DNA from: Gammaproteobacteria bacterium
GTDB taxonomy: Bacteria; Pseudomonadota; Gammaproteobacteria; Xanthomonadales; SZUA-36
NCBI GenBank assembly: GCA_021772915.1
Contig: JAJFLB010000058.1
Span: forward strand, 1-34,559
Length of the DNA: 34,559 bases
Reading direction: 5' to 3'
Shown: positions 1 to 8,855 of the stretch, piece by piece
How the letters are laid out: every line of letters begins with the position of its first letter
How positions within the stretch are numbered: position 1 is the first letter of the stretch
Translations under genes and position numbers: made by a program
Notes under the pieces: model-generated
Seen by the model: the letters and a program-made list of their open reading frames with translations, nothing else
Told to the model about the DNA's origin: nothing
Databases searched by the model: none

Positions 1-1
1 A

Positions 2-1093
2 CCGATGTCTTTGAATCAGCTTGCCAGTGCATTACGTGTGGTACGGAATGCAACAGAGTCAGAGAAGCTGTACCGGGAAGCACTCCGGATGGAGCCAAAT
101 TTTAGTTTGGCAAAAGTGAACCTGGCAACCGTGCAGGTTGAGCTGCAGAATTTTGAGGAAGCCAGAAAACTACTTGCAAGCCTGGAAGACTTGCCACTTT
201 CCCCCGCCGAACGGGAGGAGGTAACTTCCACGAGTGTTGCTCTGGAGTTGTATTTTCATGTCCAGCCTGGCCTGGAGTTGGCGCGACACGGAGGAGGTCT
301 CGAATCGTTGCACCAGTTGCTATCGAATGCTCCTGAAAGTCTATTAAATGTAGATGGGGAGACCTTGGATAACATTCGTCGCTACGCAGAGTCGGCCCGT
401 GAACTGTCACTTTCCACCGAACCAGTTAGTGTTCCACTACCCGAAGATTGGCCGCTTATCGAAGCGCTGTTCATGATCCCACTGGTGGAGACGGTCGCCG
501 AATATCGCAGGGCCAAAAGTAATCTGGCTTCGAATAGTAATCTGACGGGTGAATTGCTGGTATCGGCCAACATGGAGGCAGTTGTGAATGCCGCACGCTT
601 GGCTGGCGACGTATTGCAAGACCCGATAATGGCGGATATGCACCTACGTCACTGGCACGCACTGGCTACAAATGGCATCTCAAACATGATACCGGGACAA
701 TTCAAAATGACCAGTAATGTGGTGCTTGGAAGTAATGTGAAACGTACCGGACCGCATTTGGTGGCAGGGACTGTACGGAGCTACTTTGGTGAGATTTACA
801 AGGATCTTCCTCCCGGGTTGGCCAGGGGTCTGGTCTCATTGATGGCTATCGCGGATATACATGCCTTTGAAGACGGAAATGGACGAGTAGTGCAGACCTT
901 GTTGAACCGTGAGCTGGAATGGGCGGGACAAATGCCGGTTCTTCTGGACCGGGACCTTGGGTTTGGTGGTCAATTGACCAAGGCAATCAGAGCGGTACGC
1001 CGAAACAATGGAGATATCTCTGGTCTGATTCCCGTAATCCGCAAGGGACAAAAGTTAGCGCGGGAATTCTGTGCAGAATTGACCGGGTCTTGA
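2..1093 (+). CDS. TPR-Fic domain protein, copy 1 (5' partial)
   Basis: The reading frame is open to the left edge of the window, and the first visible residues align with residue 110 onward of the complete paralogue at 1788-3206, so about 109 N-terminal residues lie outside. Visible parts are a TPR-like stretch (first ~60 residues), a helical linker, and a C-terminal Fic fold. The Fic loop reads HAFEDGNGR (860-886). The family consensus is HPFx(D/E)GNGRxxR, so P is replaced by A and the last R by Q. Upstream lie a PGQF segment and SANMEA (563-580), where class II Fic proteins carry the inhibitory (S/T)xxxE(G/N) motif. Fic enzymes usually transfer AMP or another phosphate-containing group to protein hydroxyls. 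Here activity is uncertain because the terminal Arg is missing. First gene of an apparent operon with the acyltransferase 45 bp downstream. Confidence 0.8.
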   Translation, partial: PMSLNQLASALRVVRNATESEKLYREALRMEPNFSLAKVNLATVQVELQNFEEARKLLASLEDLPLSPAEREEVTSTSVALELYFHVQPGLELARHGGGLESLHQLLSNAPESLLNVDGETLDNIRRYAESARELSLSTEPVSVPLPEDWPLIEALFMIPLVETVAEYRRAKSNLASNSNLTGELLVSANMEAVVNAARLAGDVLQDPIMADMHLRHWHALATNGISNMIPGQFKMTSNVVLGSNVKRTGPHLVAGTVRSYFGEIYKDLPPGLARGLVSLMAIADIHAFEDGNGRVVQTLLNRELEWAGQMPVLLDRDLGFGGQLTKAIRAVRRNNGDISGLIPVIRKGQKLAREFCAELTGS

Positions 1094-1138
1094 AAACACT
1101 CATTTCGGTCTGATGCGATTGCCAGGGAGGATGCCAAA

Positions 1139-1774
1139 GTGAAGGAGCTCGTGATATTTGGGGCCTGGTATTTCAGTCGTGTGGTTGCAGAGGTGGCAGA
1201 AGCAACTGGCTGGAAAGTATTGGGCTATGTAGACCCCGAGCCACCAGAAAATGTAACAGGCTTGAAAACCCTACCTGATGAGGCCGCAGTTTTTGTTGGC
1301 CTAGGCGACAATTCGCTCAGGGATGTGATCAGTTCGTTGTTGGTGAAGCGTGGCCGGAATATTGCCACCATTGTCCATCCAAACGCATGTATCAGTCCCA
1401 GCTCGACAATTGGCCCAGGTTCATTTATTGCTGAGTTGGCGGTAGTGCGCACAGGTACGACTCTCGGTAAGGGCGTTATACTCCAGTCGGGAAGCGTTGT
1501 TAGCCATGATTGTCAGGTTGGGTCATTCGCGTCATTCGGCCCAAACGCCGCCACCGCCAGCAGAGTACAAGTCGGGCGGCGAACACTGGTAGGTGTTGGC
1601 GCAAGCATTGCACCAGGGATGTCGATCGGTGACGATTGCACTGTTGCAGCCGGTGCTGCCGTGTATAAAAACGCTGACAACAAAACAACAATAATTGGAA
1701 ATCCGGCAACAGCCACGCCCAGTCCCCACAGAGAAACGAAGCAATCAAACTGGAAGTTAAATACTACCTGGTAA
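1139..1774 (+). CDS. NeuD/PglD-type sugar O/N-acyltransferase
   Basis: The 211-residue protein has the two-part structure of the NeuD/PglD family. An N-terminal Rossmann-like half begins KELVIFGAW (residues 2-10), and a left-handed beta-helix of hexapeptide repeats covers about residues 80-190. SHDCQVG (122-128) contains H123, in the position of the catalytic His of PglD. The C-terminal IIGNPA turn is typical. Relatives acetylate UDP-amino-sugars or sialic/legionaminic-type sugars for surface glycans or protein glycosylation. The start is GTG 1139, because AGGGAGG (1124-1130) lies 8 nt before it; an ATG at 1131 is followed by a stop within four codons. The gene sits between two TPR-Fic paralogues, 13 bp before the second, so co-transcription is likely. 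The substrate cannot be read from sequence. Confidence 0.85.
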   Translation: MKELVIFGAWYFSRVVAEVAEATGWKVLGYVDPEPPENVTGLKTLPDEAAVFVGLGDNSLRDVISSLLVKRGRNIATIVHPNACISPSSTIGPGSFIAELAVVRTGTTLGKGVILQSGSVVSHDCQVGSFASFGPNAATASRVQVGRRTLVGVGASIAPGMSIGDDCTVAAGAAVYKNADNKTTIIGNPATATPSPHRETKQSNWKLNTTW

Positions 1775-1787
1775 GGAAGACCGGTAA

Positions 1788-3206
1788 GTGAATTCAGTGC
1801 AGGCACACAATTGGCTTAGCTCCATGCAGCAAGGCTCACAAGAATTCAAACAAGGAAAACTAAGCGCTGCAGTCCGTTGTTTTGACGCGGCTACAAAATC
1901 GCTCCCGTCACGGGTTGAAGGATGGCTCAACCTGGGTATAGTGCAAGTGAAAAACGGGGCCCCAGAGCCCGGGTTGATCTCGCTTGAAATAGCAATAGGG
2001 TTGAACCCGGGTATCATGCTGGCCCACATGGCAGTCGGTGATGCGCATCGGCAACTCCTAAACTGGCCAGAAGCAACCGCGGCTTACCAGCGTGCAGTCA
2101 ACCTGCAACGAACACCCATGTCATTGAATCAACTGGCCGGTGCATTACGTGTGGCAAGAAGCGCGACAGATGCAGAAAAGCTGTACCGAGAGGCGCTTCA
2201 AATGGAACCGGGCTTTGGTCTGGCGAAAGTAAATCTGGCGACCGTACAGGTAGAGTTGCAAAAGTTCGAGGAAGCGAGAGCATTACTTTCGGACCTCGAT
2301 CGCCGACGACTCTCCCGGTCGGAACGCGATGAAGCAGCAGGTACAAACCTTGCCTTGGATTTGTATTTTCATGTCCAGCCTGGTCTGGAACCACTCATGA
2401 AATATGGGGACTTCAAGCCTCTGTCCCAGGTGTTATGCGAGGTCCCGGACAGTATGCTGAAAACGGATCCAGAGATTCTGGATGGCATTCGTCGTTATGC
2501 CAGGTCAGCCAGCAGGTTGCCACTGTCTGAAGAAACCAGCAGCATGCCGCTACCCGAAGATTGGCCACTTATTGAAGGTTTGTTTATGATCCCGTTGGTG
2601 GACGGTGTGGCTGAGTATCGGCAGGTCAGGAATAATCTGGCTGCTGAAACCGGACCAACGGGTGACCTGCTGGAATCCGTCAATATGGATGCGGTCGTAC
2701 GTGCTGCACGTGCCGCTGGTGATGTATTACAAGACCCAATAACTGCAGAGATGCATTTGCGGCACTGGTACGCGTTGGCGCTGAACAATGTTCCAAATAC
2801 GACCCCTGGCCATTTCAAAATGACACGCAATATGGTGCATAAAAGCGTGATGGAATATGCCCAGCCGCATTTGGTGACCGGTAGCCTGCGGAGCTTCTTC
2901 AGTAACACTTACAAAGAAGTTTCTCCCGGGTTGCCCAGAGGGTTGGTTGCATTCATGGCCATCATTGATATACACCCCTTTGAGGATGCGAATGGACGCT
3001 TGGGCTTGTCCTTGCTGAATCGTGAATTGGAGTGGGCCGGACAGATGCCGGTGCTATTCACCCGGAAACTCGGATTTGGCGCCCAACTGAGCGCCGCGAT
3101 CAAGGCGGTACGTCAGAACAATGGAGATGTTGCAGAGCTGATTCCGGTAATCCGCAAAGGTCAACAGTTCGCTCGGGATTTCTGTACGGAATTGGCTCAG
3201 ACTTGA
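1788..3206 (+). CDS. TPR-Fic domain protein, copy 2 (complete)
   Basis: A 472-residue protein with TPR-like helical repeats over about residues 1-170 (pairs ending NLNP-, ME P-type turns), a helical middle and a Fic domain from about 295 to 440. The Fic loop is HPFEDANGR (396-404): G at position 6 is A, and the Arg expected three residues after NGR is L407. SVNMDA (297-302) sits where an inhibitory (S/T)xxxE(G/N) helix would be, with D replacing E. PGHFK (340-344) matches the conserved substrate-flap region. Start is GTG 1788, with AAGGAAGA (1772-1779) 8 nt upstream. Collinear with copy 1 over 362 residues with no net insertion or deletion (constant offset of 2113 bp), so the pair arose by duplication. 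The 3' end overlaps the convergent Mth938 gene by 10 bp. No signal peptide is visible, so it is probably cytosolic. Confidence 0.85.
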   Translation: MNSVQAHNWLSSMQQGSQEFKQGKLSAAVRCFDAATKSLPSRVEGWLNLGIVQVKNGAPEPGLISLEIAIGLNPGIMLAHMAVGDAHRQLLNWPEATAAYQRAVNLQRTPMSLNQLAGALRVARSATDAEKLYREALQMEPGFGLAKVNLATVQVELQKFEEARALLSDLDRRRLSRSERDEAAGTNLALDLYFHVQPGLEPLMKYGDFKPLSQVLCEVPDSMLKTDPEILDGIRRYARSASRLPLSEETSSMPLPEDWPLIEGLFMIPLVDGVAEYRQVRNNLAAETGPTGDLLESVNMDAVVRAARAAGDVLQDPITAEMHLRHWYALALNNVPNTTPGHFKMTRNMVHKSVMEYAQPHLVTGSLRSFFSNTYKEVSPGLPRGLVAFMAIIDIHPFEDANGRLGLSLLNRELEWAGQMPVLFTRKLGFGAQLSAAIKAVRQNNGDVAELIPVIRKGQQFARDFCTELAQT

Positions 3207-3610
3207 GCAGGCGGGTTACTTGCCGACTTCGCACCGATTGACTCCGGCAGTAAGGCTGCCACGACATTCCTTCCCTCAGATGCCAGTACATTAAATGTGC
3301 GGCAGGCAGCGTCAGTAGTCATCACTTCTACCCCGATGTTGCGGCGCAGGAAAAGCATTTGGATGGCGGGAGGAAGAAACTTCTGGGTCTTTCCACAGCC
3401 AATCAATACGACCTCTGGCTGAAGTTCAAAAATAATCTGCAGCTTATCTTCGTCGATATCGCTGATGGTTCCCACGGGCCACGTGGGCACTATTTGTTGC
3501 GTCGATAGCACGAAGGGGCCCGTATAATATTCATCCTGTACGCGGATTCCGTCGGCATTGATGGAACGAACAAAAAGGTGTCCTTGTGGAATCTCCAGAC
3601 TGAGGTCCAT
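3197..3610 (-). CDS. Mth938-like domain protein (DUF498/NDUFAF3 family)
   Basis: The 137-residue protein has the recognisable family core: a hydrophobic beta strand around QIIFELQPEVVLIGCG (about residues 58-73), then a segment with GVEVMTTDAACRTFNVL (about 93-109) ahead of the ALLPE tail. The family includes archaeal Mth938 and the human complex I assembly factor NDUFAF3. The bacterial role is not established. The start codon ATG lies 8 bp after the yhbY stop on the same strand, with no strong ribosome site of its own, which suggests translational coupling to yhbY. Its 3' end overlaps the convergent TPR-Fic gene by 10 bp. Confidence 0.85.
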   Translation of the reverse strand: MDLSLEIPQGHLFVRSINADGIRVQDEYYTGPFVLSTQQIVPTWPVGTISDIDEDKLQIIFELQPEVVLIGCGKTQKFLPPAIQMLFLRRNIGVEVMTTDAACRTFNVLASEGRNVVAALLPESIGAKSASNPPAQV

Positions 3611-3618
3611 GCGTCGAT

Positions 3619-3909
3619 TCAGCCTGGGTTGATGGCTGGATTGTCAGGGTTTTTGCGGTAATAGCAAGCGACCTGCCCGATGGTATGTAACAGCTCTGCC
3701 TTGCACTGATCGGCTATACTGTCGGCCCAGACTTTGCGTGTCTCTCGGTCACCTCGAAGCTTGACCTTGATCAGCTCATGGTCGTTTAGTGCCCGTTCGA
3801 TTTCGGCAGTTACGGTTTCACTGAGACCTTTGCCGGCAACCGTAACCAGCGGCTTGAGGTGGTGGGTCAATCCACGCAGATGTCTTTTCTGTGATGCTGA
3901 CAATGCCAT
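3619..3909 (-). CDS. yhbY: YhbY, CRM-domain ribosome assembly RNA-binding protein
   Basis: The 96-residue protein aligns with E. coli YhbY over nearly its whole length, including QKRHLRGL near the N-terminus, the CRM-domain loop AGKGLSE (about 27-33, GxxG-type RNA-binding loop) and HELIKVKL. YhbY binds pre-50S particles and acts late in large-subunit assembly. A TTG three bases upstream (3912) is in frame, but ATG 3909 is preferred because GGAG lies 7 nt before it. It is divergent from rlmE across a 63-bp gap, the same arrangement as in enterobacteria, so this short gap must hold both promoters. It is followed by the Mth938 gene in the same direction. Confidence 0.95.
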   Translation of the reverse strand: MALSASQKRHLRGLTHHLKPLVTVAGKGLSETVTAEIERALNDHELIKVKLRGDRETRKVWADSIADQCKAELLHTIGQVACYYRKNPDNPAINPG

Positions 3910-3972
3910 CAAGATACTCCTACTATGGCAAGCTGCTAGTGTACCAGTCTAACAGCAGGATGAACTTAAGGG

Positions 3973-4596
3973 ATGGCGAAAAGCAAAAGTAGTCGGCGTT
4001 GGTTAGCCGAGCATTTCGATGACCAGTACGTCAAGGCGGCCCAGCAACAGGGTTTGCGCTCACGGGCTGCGTTTAAACTGATGGAGTTGAACGACAAGCA
4101 CCTGTTATTGGGTGCTGACATGCGGGTTGTTGATCTGGGCTCGTCACCAGGAAGTTGGTCACAGGTAGTACAGCGGTCAGTGGGTCACAATGGGCAAGTC
4201 ATTGCACTGGATATCTTAGCCATGGAGCCATTGAGCGGTGTTTCCTTTATCCAGGGGGATTTTACCGACGATGGACCATTGGCACTGTTGGAGGAGGCCC
4301 TGGACGGGCAGAATGCCGACCTTGTGTTGTCGGACATGGCCCCCAATATGAGTGGTATGGGGGCGGTCGACCAACCGCGCGCCATGTACCTTGCTGAACT
4401 GGCGTTGGGTTTTTCTGAAAACTGGCTGGAGCCTGGTGGCAGTTTTGTGGTCAAAGTGTTTCATGGAGAGGGGTTTGACGATTTTTTGCGACAAGTCCGG
4501 CTCATGTTTGAGAAGACCCAGGTATGCAAGCCGGCCGCTTCGCGCCCCCGCAGCCGGGAAGTTTATATACTAGGACAACGGCGCAAGCTACAATAA
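3973..4596 (+). CDS. rlmE: 23S rRNA (U2552-2'-O)-methyltransferase RlmE (FtsJ/RrmJ)
   Basis: The 207-residue protein is the usual length for RlmE, which methylates U2552 in the A-loop of 23S rRNA in the 50S subunit using S-adenosylmethionine. The SAM-binding loop is DLGSSPGSWS (54-63). The K-D-K-E catalytic tetrad is K35, D121 (in SDMAPNMSG), K161 (in FVVKVFHGEG) and E196 (in SREVYIL). Start ATG 3973 fits the family N-terminus, but AAGGG abuts it directly, so the ribosome-binding site is not a clean match. It heads the plus-strand set rlmE-ftsH-folP-glmM, with 60 bp before ftsH. Confidence 0.97.
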   Translation: MAKSKSSRRWLAEHFDDQYVKAAQQQGLRSRAAFKLMELNDKHLLLGADMRVVDLGSSPGSWSQVVQRSVGHNGQVIALDILAMEPLSGVSFIQGDFTDDGPLALLEEALDGQNADLVLSDMAPNMSGMGAVDQPRAMYLAELALGFSENWLEPGGSFVVKVFHGEGFDDFLRQVRLMFEKTQVCKPAASRPRSREVYILGQRRKLQ

Positions 4597-4656
4597 AGAC
4601 AGGCAATACACGCCGTACATCCAGCGTTGCCTACATTATGAATCGAGGATAACCGC

Positions 4657-6588
4657 TTGAATGATTTGTTAAAAAATGTGATTACATGGGGCATCATCCT
4701 GTTGGTGCTGATGTCCGTTTTTAATCACTACAGCAGCGTTGGGGATACCCCTGAGGAGCTTATTTATTCCCAATTTCTCGAAAATGTGCGTAATGGGACT
4801 GTGGCCGAAGTCACGATTAAAAGTAGTGCAGACGGTCCCGATATCAGAGGCCGCGACATGAACGGCAAAGAATTTCATACGCACGGTATGCCTGATCCCA
4901 AACTGGTGGATGATCTGGTGGAGCACAATGTTAAAATCACCGCTGAACCCCCCGAACAGCGCTCTGTCATTCTGGACTTGATCATCAACATCATACCGGT
5001 GCTTCTGCTGGTTGGTCTGTGGGTGTACTTCATGCGCCAGATGCAAGGCGGCGGCGGTGGCCGCGGTGCCATGTCATTTGGTAAGAGCAAGGCAAAACTG
5101 CAAGGTGAGGATCAGATCAAGGTCACCTTTGCCGATGTTGCCGGTGTGGAAGAAGCCAAGGAAGAAGTCGAAGAGTTGGTTGAATTCCTGCGTAACCCGG
5201 GTAAGTTTCAGAAGCTGGGTGGGCACATTCCCCGCGGTGTACTGATGCTGGGTTCGCCCGGAACCGGCAAAACCCTGCTGGCGCGAGCCATTGCGGGTGA
5301 GGCCAAAGTGCCGTTCTTTTCGATTTCCGGTTCGGATTTTGTAGAAATGTTTGTGGGCGTGGGTGCGTCCCGTGTACGTGACATGTTTGATCAGGCCAAG
5401 AAACATGCACCCTGTATCATTTTTATCGACGAAATTGATGCGGTAGGCCGCCACCGTGGTGCCGGTCTGGGCGGTGGGCACGACGAGCGCGAACAGACTC
5501 TGAATCAGTTACTGGTGGAAATGGACGGTTTTGAGGGTGGTGAAGGCGTCATCGTGATTGCCGCAACTAACCGTCCGGATGTGCTCGACCCGGCTCTGTT
5601 ACGACCGGGCCGTTTTGACCGCCAGGTCGTTGTACCACTACCAGACATTCGTGGTCGTGAAGGTATATTGAAAGTACATATGCGCAAGGTGCCATTGGGT
5701 GATGATGTGAAACCACGCACCATTGCGCGTGGAACACCAGGATTTTCAGGTGCAGACCTGGCCAACCTGGTCAATGAGGCCGCATTGTTTGCAGCCAGGG
5801 AGACCGCCAAAACCGTTTCCATGGATCATTTTGAACGCGCCAAAGACAAGATCATGATGGGTGCGGAAAGACGCTCGATGGTCATGTCCGAGGAAGAAAA
5901 GCAGCTGACCGCCTATCACGAGGCAGGTCACGCCATTGTCGGCCGCCTGGTGCCGGAGCATGATCCGGTTTACAAGGTGACCATCATTCCACGGGGGCGC
6001 GCATTGGGTGTCACCATGTTTTTGCCTGAGGCGGATAAATACAGTATCTCTCGCAGACAATTGGATAGTCAGATGGCCAGCCTGTTTGGTGGGCGTGTGG
6101 CAGAGGAAATCAAGTTTGGGGTTGAGAACGTCACCACCGGCGCTTCGAACGACATCGAACGGGCCACTCAAATCGCGAGGAATATGGTGACACGCTGGGG
6201 TTTGACCGAAGCACTTGGGCCCCTGACTTATGCAGAAGACGAGGAAGAGGTTTTTCTGGGTCGCTCGGTAACACAGCACAAGCATGTCTCCGATGAAACT
6301 GCACGCAAGATTGATGAGGAGATACGCGCCCTGGTTGAGACGGCGCACAGGACGGCACTGGACCTCGTCCAGGTCAACCTGGACAAACTTGAACTCATGA
6401 CTGAAGCACTGATCAAGTACGAAACCATCGACTCGGAGCAAATCGATCAAATCATGCAGGGCAAAGTGCCGGACCCACCGGTTGACTGGGACGATACCGA
6501 TTCTAAGGGTGACAGCAAACCCAAAAGTGAATCTTCAGAGAGTGCCGACGGGGGCGCTTCTATCGGTGGCCCAGCCGAGTCGCATTAA
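4657..6588 (+). CDS. ftsH: ATP-dependent zinc metalloprotease FtsH
   Basis: FtsH is the hexameric inner-membrane protease that degrades misassembled membrane proteins and short-lived regulators. The 643 residues show TM1 (about 8-26), a periplasmic domain, TM2 (about 105-127), and an AAA module with P-loop GSPGTGKT (199-206), pore MFVG (231-234), Walker B IIFIDE (254-259) and second region of homology (about 302-323). The protease domain has zinc motif HEAGH (421-425) with the third ligand likely D499. The P-loop has S where most FtsH have P (GPPGTGKT). Start is TTG 4657, with GAGGA (4645-4649) 7 nt upstream; the ATG at 4661 is out of frame and terminates at once. The tail after about 610 is acidic, Ser/Gly-rich and probably disordered. 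Confidence 0.98.
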   Translation: MNDLLKNVITWGIILLVLMSVFNHYSSVGDTPEELIYSQFLENVRNGTVAEVTIKSSADGPDIRGRDMNGKEFHTHGMPDPKLVDDLVEHNVKITAEPPEQRSVILDLIINIIPVLLLVGLWVYFMRQMQGGGGGRGAMSFGKSKAKLQGEDQIKVTFADVAGVEEAKEEVEELVEFLRNPGKFQKLGGHIPRGVLMLGSPGTGKTLLARAIAGEAKVPFFSISGSDFVEMFVGVGASRVRDMFDQAKKHAPCIIFIDEIDAVGRHRGAGLGGGHDEREQTLNQLLVEMDGFEGGEGVIVIAATNRPDVLDPALLRPGRFDRQVVVPLPDIRGREGILKVHMRKVPLGDDVKPRTIARGTPGFSGADLANLVNEAALFAARETAKTVSMDHFERAKDKIMMGAERRSMVMSEEEKQLTAYHEAGHAIVGRLVPEHDPVYKVTIIPRGRALGVTMFLPEADKYSISRRQLDSQMASLFGGRVAEEIKFGVENVTTGASNDIERATQIARNMVTRWGLTEALGPLTYAEDEEEVFLGRSVTQHKHVSDETARKIDEEIRALVETAHRTALDLVQVNLDKLELMTEALIKYETIDSEQIDQIMQGKVPDPPVDWDDTDSKGDSKPKSESSESADGGASIGGPAESH

Positions 6589-6600
6589 AAAGGTTGTCGA

Positions 6601-7440
6601 TTGATACGCGTACTTGATTGCGCCGGGCACGAAGTAAGACTCGACCGCCCGCGCATCATGGGGATACTCAATGTAACCCCGGATTCATTTTCCGACGGTG
6701 GTCAATGGCTGGATAAGTCTGCGGCTGTTCGACAGGTCTTGGCCATGCAGGAAGCGGGTGCTGATATTATTGATATCGGCGGTGAATCGACTCGTCCTGG
6801 GTCTCAGTCCGTGTCAACACAACAGGAGATTGACCGGGTCATCCCCGTTATCGAAGCCATTGTTCCGCAGCTTCGTGTACCTGTGTCCACCGATACGAGC
6901 AAACCTGAAGTCATGCGGGCGGCTGTCGCTGCGGGAGCCGGCATGATTAATGATGTCTATGCCCTGCGCCAGGCAGGTGCAGTGGAAACCGTTGCTGATC
7001 TTGCTGTACCTGTGTGCATGATGCACATGCAGGGGGAGCCGCGTGTAATGCAGGACAAGCCATATTACGATGATGTTGCGGGGGAGGTACGGCAATTCCT
7101 GTTGGAACGTGCACAACAGTGTCAGAAAGCAGGCGTTAAGAAACAGAACATCGTGTTAGACCCCGGTTTTGGTTTTGGAAAAAACCTGCAGCATAATGTG
7201 GAGCTCTTTCATAAGCTGCCACTTTTCGCTGAATTGGATTACCCGTTGTTGGTGGGTGTGTCCAGAAAATCCATGCTCGGGCAGCTGACCGGCCGAGCAG
7301 TTACAGGCAGATTGTCTGGCTCACTTTCCGCTGCCGTGCTGGCGTGTTTGCGGGGTGCAGCCATAGTGCGGGTACACGATGTGGCTGAAACCTTTGAGGC
7401 AATCGAGGTTGCCACTGCACTTTGGAAGCCGAAGGCGTAA
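6601..7440 (+). CDS. folP: Dihydropteroate synthase FolP
   Basis: A 279-residue TIM-barrel enzyme that joins 6-hydroxymethyl-7,8-dihydropterin pyrophosphate and p-aminobenzoate in folate synthesis; it is the target of sulfonamides. Signature segments in order are [15 protein letters not shown] (20-34), [43 protein letters not shown] and the GVSRKS loop near the C-terminus. The start is TTG 6601, 12 bp after the ftsH stop with AAAAGG between them. This is the second TTG start in the operon. The next gene, glmM, begins 1 bp after this gene's stop, so the two are probably translated together. Confidence 0.97.
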   Translation: MIRVLDCAGHEVRLDRPRIMGILNVTPDSFSDGGQWLDKSAAVRQVLAMQEAGADIIDIGGESTRPGSQSVSTQQEIDRVIPVIEAIVPQLRVPVSTDTSKPEVMRAAVAAGAGMINDVYALRQAGAVETVADLAVPVCMMHMQGEPRVMQDKPYYDDVAGEVRQFLLERAQQCQKAGVKKQNIVLDPGFGFGKNLQHNVELFHKLPLFAELDYPLLVGVSRKSMLGQLTGRAVTGRLSGSLSAAVLACLRGAAIVRVHDVAETFEAIEVATALWKPKA

Positions 7441-7441
7441 A

Positions 7442-8809
7442 ATGACTACGATGAAGAACAAATATTTTGGTACGGACGGAATCCGCGGTTTGGTCGGCGA
7501 AGACCCCGTGACCGCAGATTTTATGCTGCGCTTGGGTCGGGCCGCCGGAAAGGTACTGGCTGAGGGAGACCGGCGATCGATTGTCATTGGCAAAGACACA
7601 CGCATTTCAGGTTACATGTTTGAATCAGCTCTTGAGGCTGGACTGTCCGCGGCGGGTGCCAATATTGCCTTGCTTGGACCCATGCCGACCCCGGCGGTGG
7701 CGTATCTGACCCGAACCCTGTTCGCCTGTGCAGGCATAGTCATTAGCGCTTCACACAATCCTTTTCACGACAACGGTATCAAGTTCTTCTCTGCCGAGGG
7801 CGAGAAACTTCCGGATGATATTGAGCGCGCTATTGAAGCGGAGTTAGATCAGTCGTTTTCGACCGTACCTTCTGCAGAAATGGGCAAGGCAGTCAGGATT
7901 GAAGATGCTGCTGGCCGTTACATTGAGTTTTGCAAGAGTACGATTCCGTTTGGCACCCAGCTACGCGGACTAAAGGTCGTTATTGACTGTGCCAATGGGG
8001 CAACTTACCGGGTCGGTCCGTCTGTATTGAGAGAATTGGGTGCCAAGCTTATCCCAATCGGCAACGACCCGGATGGTTTAAATATCAATGACGGTTGTGG
8101 CTCCATGCATCCGGAGTTTGTGGGACAGGCGGTTTTGGAGCATGGCGCTGACGTTGGCATAGCACTCGATGGTGATGGTGACAGGGTGATTATGGTCAAT
8201 GCCAAGGGCGGGACCGTAAATGGTGACGAATTGCTCTACATCATCGCGGTGGCACGGCAGAAAAAGGATCAGTTACAAGGGGGTGTTGTTGGAACGGTGA
8301 TGAGTAATCTGGGTCTGGAGTTGGCTTTAAAGGAGCGAAACATTCCGTTTCTCCGCACCCCGGTGGGTGACCGTCATGTGCACCAGGCACTGGTCAGTAA
8401 TAACTGGACGTTGGGGGGTGAGGCTTCTGGTCATCTGTTGTGTCTGGACAGAACCAGCACGGGTGACGGAATTGTTAGTGCCTTGCAGGTGCTGGAGGTC
8501 ATGGTCAGTCAGGGAAAATCCCTGGAAGAGCTGGCATCGGCTGTGCAGAAATTGCCACAGACCATGATCAATGTGCGCATCGAAAATCATGGCAATGGCC
8601 ACGGTGGAACAGATATCTCCGGTTCCGAAACCATCAATGCGGCGGTGGAGTCTGTACAGGACAAGCTGGGTGCAGAGGGCAGGGTAATCCTGCGGCCTTC
8701 AGGTACTGAGCCGTTGATACGTGTGACCCTGGAAGGTGCCGACGAAGACCAGGTCAATCAACTGGCAGCGGAGCTGGCTGATGTTGTGCGGGCTGAATTG
8801 GCAGGTTAA
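7442..8809 (+). CDS. glmM: Phosphoglucosamine mutase GlmM
   Basis: GlmM interconverts glucosamine-6-phosphate and glucosamine-1-phosphate on the way to UDP-GlcNAc, peptidoglycan and LPS. From ATG 7442 the protein has 455 residues, the usual family length. Motifs are FGTDGIRG (9-16), active-site ISASHNPF with phospho-acceptor S104, metal loop DGDGDR, and C-terminal phosphate-binding RPSGTEP. The frame is open further upstream to 7379, but that extension lies inside folP and lacks homology. GAAGG lies 6 nt before ATG 7442; ATG 7451 is a possible alternative start. In E. coli secG follows glmM; here the next gene is the convergent kbl, 46 bp away, so secG must be elsewhere. Confidence 0.97.
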   Translation: MTTMKNKYFGTDGIRGLVGEDPVTADFMLRLGRAAGKVLAEGDRRSIVIGKDTRISGYMFESALEAGLSAAGANIALLGPMPTPAVAYLTRTLFACAGIVISASHNPFHDNGIKFFSAEGEKLPDDIERAIEAELDQSFSTVPSAEMGKAVRIEDAAGRYIEFCKSTIPFGTQLRGLKVVIDCANGATYRVGPSVLRELGAKLIPIGNDPDGLNINDGCGSMHPEFVGQAVLEHGADVGIALDGDGDRVIMVNAKGGTVNGDELLYIIAVARQKKDQLQGGVVGTVMSNLGLELALKERNIPFLRTPVGDRHVHQALVSNNWTLGGEASGHLLCLDRTSTGDGIVSALQVLEVMVSQGKSLEELASAVQKLPQTMINVRIENHGNGHGGTDISGSETINAAVESVQDKLGAEGRVILRPSGTEPLIRVTLEGADEDQVNQLAAELADVVRAELAG

Positions 8810-8855
8810 GCTCCCGTGTGCCGCATGAGCTGCGTACCGTGTAAGCTGCACACAA

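Noticed and set aside
199-206. FtsH P-loop with Ser in place of Pro (residue numbering of FtsH, encoded near 5251-5274)
   Set aside because: The essential G, K and T are intact, and this position varies among AAA proteins; not a sign of lost function.
5746-6450. 234-residue open frame on the minus strand
   Set aside because: It lies fully inside ftsH, has no recognisable domain and no ribosome site; it is an antisense shadow of a well-conserved gene.
8816-8853. GTGTGC/GCACAC inverted repeat between glmM and kbl
   Set aside because: Six-base arms with a 26-nt loop and no T tract; too weak to call a terminator.
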